Shown piece after piece: positions 59,001-64,000 of a DNA stretch of 64,000 bases. Position numbers and translations under genes: made by a program. Position 1 is the first letter of the stretch; every line of letters starts with the position of its first letter. The notes beneath the pieces are model-generated. The model was not told the DNA's origin. It did no database searches and was given only the letters and a program-made list of their open reading frames with translations. This DNA is from Harmonia axyridis (taxonomy: Eukaryota; Arthropoda; Insecta; Coleoptera; Coccinellidae): the NCBI RefSeq assembly GCF_914767665.1, contig NC_059506.1:20313825-20377824 (forward strand), written 5' to 3'.

Positions 59001-60534
59001 TCATACCAGACATGTTCGATGCAATTCATGTCTGGAGAGCGAGCTGGCCAGTCCATCCTATCAATAGCATGAGTTTCTAGCGCTTCATTAACCAGACGAC
59101 TGCGATGTGGACGGGCATTATCGTCAATTAAAATGAAATTCTCGCCCACGGCAGCCGCAAACGGAACAATTATGGGTTCAATAATCATATCGTGATATCT
59201 CTGACTGGTCATGGTGGTGTTCTGCAGAACAACCAACTCTGTGCGTTGGTTCAAACAAATGCCTCCCCATACACATATAGAACCTCCGCCAAAAGCTGTT
59301 GTGGGTACCATAAACTGTTCTGCATACCTTCGACCTCTTTCCCTCCAAGCAAGAATACGTCCATCGGAGTTGACCAAATGAAATCTAGACTCATCCGTAA
59401 ATAAACATCGGCTCCAATCTTCAAGTGTCCAATTGCGGTGCTCCTCAGCCCATTGCCGTCGATGAACCCGATGTTCCCTATTCAAACGGGGATGTTGTAC
59501 CCTCCTACGTGCTCTCAAACCACGAACATGTAGTCGTCGTCTTACAGTCTGGTTCGAAATTAGAACTCCTGTTGCAACTCTCAGTGATCTATTGAGCCGC
59601 GACGCCGGGTAAGTGGGATTTATCCTAGCATTTAGGATCAAAAGACGATCTTGGGCAGCTGTTGTACTGCGCTGCCGACCTCCCCCATGAACATAAGCTA
59701 CTGAGTCGTTTTGGATGAACCTATTCCAAGCCCGACTCACGACACTTTGCGAAACATTCAACCGCCGGGACACTTCTCGCTGGGACAAACCTTCCTGTAT
59801 CCACCGTATGATTTGGTCCAGTTGCACAGGAGCCAAACGTCTTCTCGGCATGACTGATAAGCTGATATTGTTCTCATTTCTTCAATTATTGTCGCCTTAT
59901 GTGTTTGAACGAGAGAAAAAAACAGATTTAATAACAAATACCACATTGCTTTTCACTCCACCTGTAACAGCCTACAGATAATAATCGATTTTGTGAACAA
60001 GAGCCGATGAAATGGGGAAGACTTTGATATAATCAACTCAAAACATCTTACTTTTTCCTTAGAGAACATATAATGTACAGATATTCACGAGATAACTTGA
60101 AAAAAATACAAATGAAGAGAAGTTCATAAGTGATCCCTAGCAATTGTTGATCAGTGTATATTCAATTTGAATGACATTCCTTCAAAATGATCCCAATTTG
60201 TCTGTAAAAGCCTAACAATATCAGTGCATTTTTTTCTAGTTTTCTAACAATTTCTGGTTTACCCTATCTTTTACTGCTTATAACTTACTTATTTTTTTTA
60301 TAGAAGAACACATAATGGAATGAGGTAGATATAACGAAGAGGAAGATGAGTGTAGATCCATAAATTAAAGCTGATAAACTCTGAGCTTCATTCTGAGATC
60401 TTTGGAAGAGTTCTCTAGTAGCTATAATACTTGGTATCACCCAGATACCATGTGTTATCACATTTGCAATCTGTTCAATATAGGTTGGCAGGTACGGTTG
60501 GTTCGGAAGAGCTCGGGGATTTTTCCATTTGATC
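56095..60534 (-). CDS. PAQR family membrane protein, MMD-like (5' exon missing)
   Basis: Minus-strand exons 60534-60289, 57371-57122 and 56307-56095 join in phase (GTAAGT and GTAGGT donors, CAG acceptors) and give about 235 residues to the TGA at 56097-56095. The protein has several hydrophobic segments and the PAQR zinc-site motifs in order: SxxxH in STSFH (exon 1 seen), HRCD before RAVIY (exon 2) and HxxxH in HAIWH (exon 3). The segment HEKYK and the DGIIPFAHAIWH signature are those of monocyte-to-macrophage differentiation factor (MMD/PAQR10-11) proteins, about 240 residues long. So only about a dozen N-terminal residues are missing, in an exon upstream of 60540 that I could not identify. 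Family members sit in endomembranes; activity here is inferred. The 57372-60288 intron houses a Tc1 transposon. Confidence 0.88.
56308..57121 (-). other. PAQR intron 2 (seen), with (TA)n
   Basis: 814-bp intron; contains a TA microsatellite at 56557-56583 (about 13 repeats). No other feature recognised. Confidence 0.7.
57372..58573 (-). other. PAQR intron 1 (seen), 3' part
   Basis: Non-coding, AT-rich. TGAATCACCCTGTGA near 58080 is reminiscent of the CACCCTGTA element ends but no partner was found. Confidence 0.5.
58574..60156 (-). mobile_element. Tc1-family transposon, structurally complete
   Basis: 1583 bp between TA target duplications (58572-58573, 60157-60158). Terminal inverted repeats of about 30 bp: CACTGCTCAACAATTG then TAGGGATCACTTA on the left, inverse on the right with two mismatches. 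It encodes an uninterrupted transposase. It is inserted in a PAQR intron, in the same transcriptional orientation. Confidence 0.92.
58823..59851 (-). CDS. Tc1-family DD34E transposase, intact
   Basis: 342 residues on the minus strand, ATG at 59851. The N-terminal paired-like helix-turn-helix region is at about 5-110 (EGLSQREVSRRLNVSQSVVS is the first recognition helix unit). An arginine-rich linker (RGLRARRRV) follows. The catalytic core has D153 in FTDESRF, D244 in DDNARPH and E279 in NCIEHVW, with 34 residues between the last two (DD34E). GGGSICVWGG at 188-197 is the family glycine-rich motif. Full-length Tc1 transposases are about 340 residues, and I see no stop, frameshift or catalytic loss, so it may be functional. 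It cuts and pastes the element at TA sites. Confidence 0.93.
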   Translation of the reverse strand: MPRRRLAPVQLDQIIRWIQEGLSQREVSRRLNVSQSVVSRAWNRFIQNDSVAYVHGGGRQRSTTAAQDRLLILNARINPTYPASRLNRSLRVATGVLISNQTVRRRLHVRGLRARRRVQHPRLNREHRVHRRQWAEEHRNWTLEDWSRCLFTDESRFHLVNSDGRILAWRERGRRYAEQFMVPTTAFGGGSICVWGGICLNQRTELVVLQNTTMTSQRYHDMIIEPIIVPFAAAVGENFILIDDNARPHRSRLVNEALETHAIDRMDWPARSPDMNCIEHVWYEMSRQLSTLEQLINNLEDLSNALRDIWTNLPQNFINRSIKSMPRRVESLRRTRGGPTRY

Positions 60535-61676
60535 CTAAAAATTGAATGATTATTTCAAACATGAAGGCCATAAGATAACAAAGACTTGTCTGAACGAAAA
60601 TTCTCCGGGTGTTTTTAGATTGAACATTTTCTTTCATGAATTTTTCTGAAGAAAGTTGATGGCGTATGTATTTTGTTTTTTTCTCATGGTGAGAAAATGA
60701 ATATTTTACAGTGATTGTTCTTATTAAGGACCACCCTTTTGGGGAACGAGAAATGAACTATATCGAATTTTTGAGATTGTATTCAGATAGTTCAAACAGA
60801 AATTTACGCGACCGTTGTGGCGGCATAGCAGATATTTTGCCGGGGCGCCAAATTGTAGGGGCGCAAAGTCGGTTAGTGTAACAAGACATATTTCTTTCAC
60901 ACAAAAATTTATTCCTAGTGAAAATTCCACTCTTTGTAGTAAATTAGAAATTTCATTGAAAACGAACAGGCGACAGGTGCTCTCAACTATAGTTTCAGTT
61001 TTAGGTATAACCGTTAAGAATTGCATCGTCTTTTTACTATAGAGCTTGTTACTTTTAACTAATTCAGGACGATTTTTTATGAAATCGACAAAAAAAAAAT
61101 AATAAGACAAGTTCAAAAATACTATTTCATATGAAATTGAAAAGATGCCTTAGAAAAATAACAGAGGCTCCTTCAAAGAAAATTTAAGAACCAGCTGTTT
61201 GAAAGCGAATAATAGGGCTCCAATAAATACCTATAACATATTGAATCGAAAACCTGAGAAATACGTAATAATAAATGGTTTCTCTACAGAGCCCTCAGCT
61301 GCCAAAAATATTTTTTTCTGATGAATCACAAAACATATCAATTTAGTACTCCAAAAAAATTCGATGAATAGATACTGTTGTCTATAATGAATTATTTCCA
61401 ACCAGATGAATTAGGCAAAGCAGGGCGGCGAAATTCTATTTTGCCGGGGCGCCAAAATGTCTGGCGGCGGCCTGTGGTGCAGCATGAAACTGTACTTTCG
61501 AGGTTTTGACTAGGTGACGATGACGCTTGGACTCATAGACAGTTGACGTGAAAAAAGGAAGAATGAGTTTTTTGCAGGCACTGTAATACTAAGGGATATA
61601 ATTGACGAGAGCGGGTGTTTCAAGCGTTGTCTCGTTGAGCACAGTATTGCCCCATGAAATAATTGTGTTTTAACTG
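60535..61676. other. Region upstream of the PAQR exon; short GC-rich repeat pair
   Basis: TTTTGCCGGGGCGCCAAA occurs at 60835-60852 and again at 61439-61456, each next to GCGGC-rich sequence in otherwise AT-rich DNA. A 130-codon minus frame (60724-61116) covers the first copy but shows no family signature. The missing first PAQR exon may lie here or beyond. Confidence 0.4.
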
Positions 61677-62781
61677 TACAGGGTGGGCAAATTTCGATGA
61701 TTTAGCACTACAACTTTTAAACCAGAGGAGATAGACAAAATCTGATACCCCATTCTCGGTCTCTTTTTCTGAGAAACTAACAAGGGTAGTATTCATTTTT
61801 GGCCACTTTCTTTTGTTTTCGAGTTATAAGCGAAAATTGGAAAAATGGCGATATCGAAAAACATTTATATCTCCGCTAATACTGATGATAGAGCTCTGAA
61901 ATTAAAACATTATACAGGCACTTTTTTACGTAGAATCCAGTGGCGTGCTCGTCTTTTCAAAAGGGTTTTCAATTACGAAGATATGACCCAAAGTTATGTG
62001 TTTTCAAATGGAAACACTTTATTTCTATGCCATTCTTTGAAAGCTTAATTTTTCCTGATTTCAAAAATATATAACATCGTATGGTTTGTATTAAAATAAA
62101 TAACATAAAATGGTCAAAAACCTTTTTTTACCTAAGAGTCTCAATATTTCTATGGTTTAACTGTTGATGAGCACAGAACAAGCTATAACAAAAGCAGTGT
62201 CCTTCCGTCAATCTGATTATTTCTATGCTTTTTACTAATTTCTACAAGATTGACGGAAGGACACTACTCTTGTTATTGAAAGCTCAATTTTTCTGTGCTC
62301 ATCAACAGTTGAAACCATAGAAATATTGGGACTCTTAGATAAAAAGAGGTTTTTGACCATTTTCTATTATTTATATTGATGTTATATATTTTTGAAATCA
62401 GGAAAAATTAAGCTTTCAGAAAATAGCACATAAATCTAGTGTTCCCATTTGAAAAAACATAACTTTGAGTCATAGCTCCGTAATTAAAAACGCTTTTGAG
62501 AAGACGAGCACGCCACTGGATTCTACGTAAAAAAGTGCCTGTGTAATGTTTTAATTTCAGAGCTCTATCATCAGAGTATTAGCGGAGATATAAATGTTTT
62601 CCAATATCGCCACTTTTCTAATTTTCACTTATAACTCGAAAACAATAGAAGGTGGCCAAAAATGAATACTACCCTTTTTAGTTTCTCTGAAAAAGAGACA
62701 GAGAATGGGGTATCAGATTTTGTCTATCTCCTCTGGTTTAAAAGTTGTAGTGCTAAAACATCGAAATTTGCCCACCCTGTA
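61677..62781. mobile_element. 1.1-kb near-perfect palindrome with TACAGGGTG ends
   Basis: TACAGGGTGGGCAAATTTCG at 61677 mirrors the end at 62781. Arms of about 530 bp remain alignable throughout, for example CGTAGAATCCAGTGGCGTGC with its inverse near 62520 and TTCCGTCAATCT with AGATTGACGGAA near the centre. The spacer is about 30-40 bp around 62229. No coding capacity is recognised; a 67-codon frame at 61845 is not domain-bearing. Foldback-type element; superfamily unassigned. Confidence 0.85.
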
Positions 62782-63160
62782 CATAATCAACTATGAGATA
62801 TCCCCTAATAGTGCCTTAAAAACCCCAGGCCTGTAACTTGACCCTTCTTATCTATATACACTTCGCCAATAAATTCGCACCACTAAAATTAGCCAAAAGT
62901 TAAAGATATATATATATATATATTTTTTTTTTGAATGACAGGTTATTTTCTTCTGAACGTAAGTATGTAACCCGTATCCGCATGAAAACCACTATTTTAC
63001 AAATACCGGGTGTCGCAAATATAGCCTACTTTCTTTTATAAAATTTGTATCACTCCGTAGAGTTCTTCAGTTACATTTTTAAGTAGGAAATAAACTTATT
63101 TTCAACAGTTTCATTTTTGATTCATATCATTATAACTACAATTATCCGAGTGAACAGTTA
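62782..63160. other. Short spacer between two TACAGGGTG elements
   Basis: AT-rich; includes an (AT)n tract followed by a T run near 62905-62932. No gene seen. Confidence 0.5.
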
Positions 63161-63861
63161 TACAGGGTGTTTCATTGGGAAACGGAAAAACTTCACAGGT
63201 GCATAGGTGGCACCAAGGCGGTTCTGGAGATACCCCATTTATTTGGTCTTACTGTTTTCATAGCCGAGATACAGGGTGTTTTATGATTTTGCCCGTTTCT
63301 TTAAAAAAAAAAAAAAAGGAAAACCAACGTGAAAATGAATAACAAAGTAATGTTGAAATAATTATGGAATATTTTTGATGATTCATTGTTAAAAGTCACT
63401 TCAAACCACTTTCAGGTATCAAAGTTCTCAAAAACTTTACTTTTACGTTGGAAATTTGTGCTTAAAACTGTATGCGCGAAAATTTGGAGTACACGTCCCA
63501 GTAGAGTTTCAAGCGGTGTTCACGAATATTAAAACAGATTTTCAAAATTCCGATGTAGAGGGTGTTGTTTCGAGGATTCAAACGATTCATAATTTTTTGT
63601 TAACCCGGACCTGGATTTTTAAGGCGGTTATTCCATGATACGTTTGGGCTCGCAATTAGGAACATATTTGCCAAATATGAAGAAAAAATACCGGGTGTTT
63701 CGTTTGATATGGCCTCAGAAAGAAACGGGCAAAATTCATAAAACACCCTGTATCTCGGCTACGAAGACAGTAAGACCCAATAAATGGGGTATCTCCAGAA
63801 CCGCCTTGGTGCCACCTATGCACCAGTGAAGTATTTCCGTTTCCCAATGAAACACCCTGTA
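63161..63861. mobile_element. TACAGGGTG-ended element with 143-bp inverted repeats
   Basis: The left arm 63161-63302 (TACAGGGTGTTTCATTGGGA...) is inverted at 63719-63861. A second TACAGGGTGTTTTATG motif occurs inside each arm (63269, and inverted ending near 63752). The ~415-bp centre starts with a poly(A) run at 63303 and has only a 60-codon frame without recognisable domain. Confidence 0.82.
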
Positions 63862-64000
63862 TAATTAAATTCAGGCTGGCCATCTGATTTGAGAGAATAC
63901 GTCATGAACTTCGTATTTGCAATATTGAGCCTGGGCGCATATTAAGGCACGACAGCATGACATGGTGTGGTACCATATTTTGTGAACCACTATTCCTAAT

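Noticed and set aside
60724..61116. 130-codon minus frame as first PAQR exon
   Set aside because: Does not resemble the family N-terminus and lacks a donor in the phase needed to join 60534.

Overview
The window reads as insect nuclear DNA, possibly from a beetle (order not certain). It is AT-rich, has GT-AG introns and AATAAA poly(A) signals, and carries Ty3/gypsy, Ty1/copia, BEL/Pao, mariner, Tc1 and hAT remains together with an animal PAQR/MMD-type gene. There are no bacterial-style operons.

Positions 1-47034 are one head-to-tail tandem array: ten complete units of about 3.57 kb plus a 116-bp stub, with more array presumably to the left of the window. Each unit carries a foldback element of about 518 bp, a two-exon gene for a 135-141 residue RING-H2 protein with an acidic tail, and mariner-derived debris (an orphan 5' end followed by a 354-bp internally deleted copy). 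All ten RING genes are open. They have a plausible core promoter (TATA-like CATAAAG and a TCAGT initiator) and a shared 181-182 bp intron. Unit-to-unit variants form a mosaic, as expected from unequal exchange and gene conversion.

Units 3, 7 and 8 carry the same Ty3/gypsy insertion, with identical 4-bp target duplication AAAG, in the predicted 5' UTR of the RING gene. The element is 4.4 kb, with 188-bp LTRs, a tRNA-Trp primer site and a single gag-pol frame. Copy 1 has a nonsense codon in gag, copy 2 has a 14-bp frameshifting deletion in RT, and copy 3 has the same 14-bp deletion plus a 2.0-kb deletion that fuses the foldback element to pol and removes the RING promoter. The copies share the same 5'/3' LTR differences, so one insertion was multiplied with the array.

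The array ends abruptly at about 47034 inside the gag of a minus-strand Ty1/copia element, whose 5' LTR and half-tRNA-iMet-type primer site follow (47749-48018). From there to 64000 is single-copy DNA rich in non-autonomous elements: a hAT-type element with perfect 8-bp target duplication and a nested foldback, three TACAGGGTG-ended inverted-repeat elements (one a 1.1-kb near-perfect palindrome), and a MITE of about 490 bp. The only clear host gene outside the array is a minus-strand PAQR/MMD-like membrane protein (three exons seen, first exon missing). Its intron between 57372 and 60288 holds a structurally intact Tc1-family transposon (58574-60156) encoding a full 342-residue DD34E transposase.
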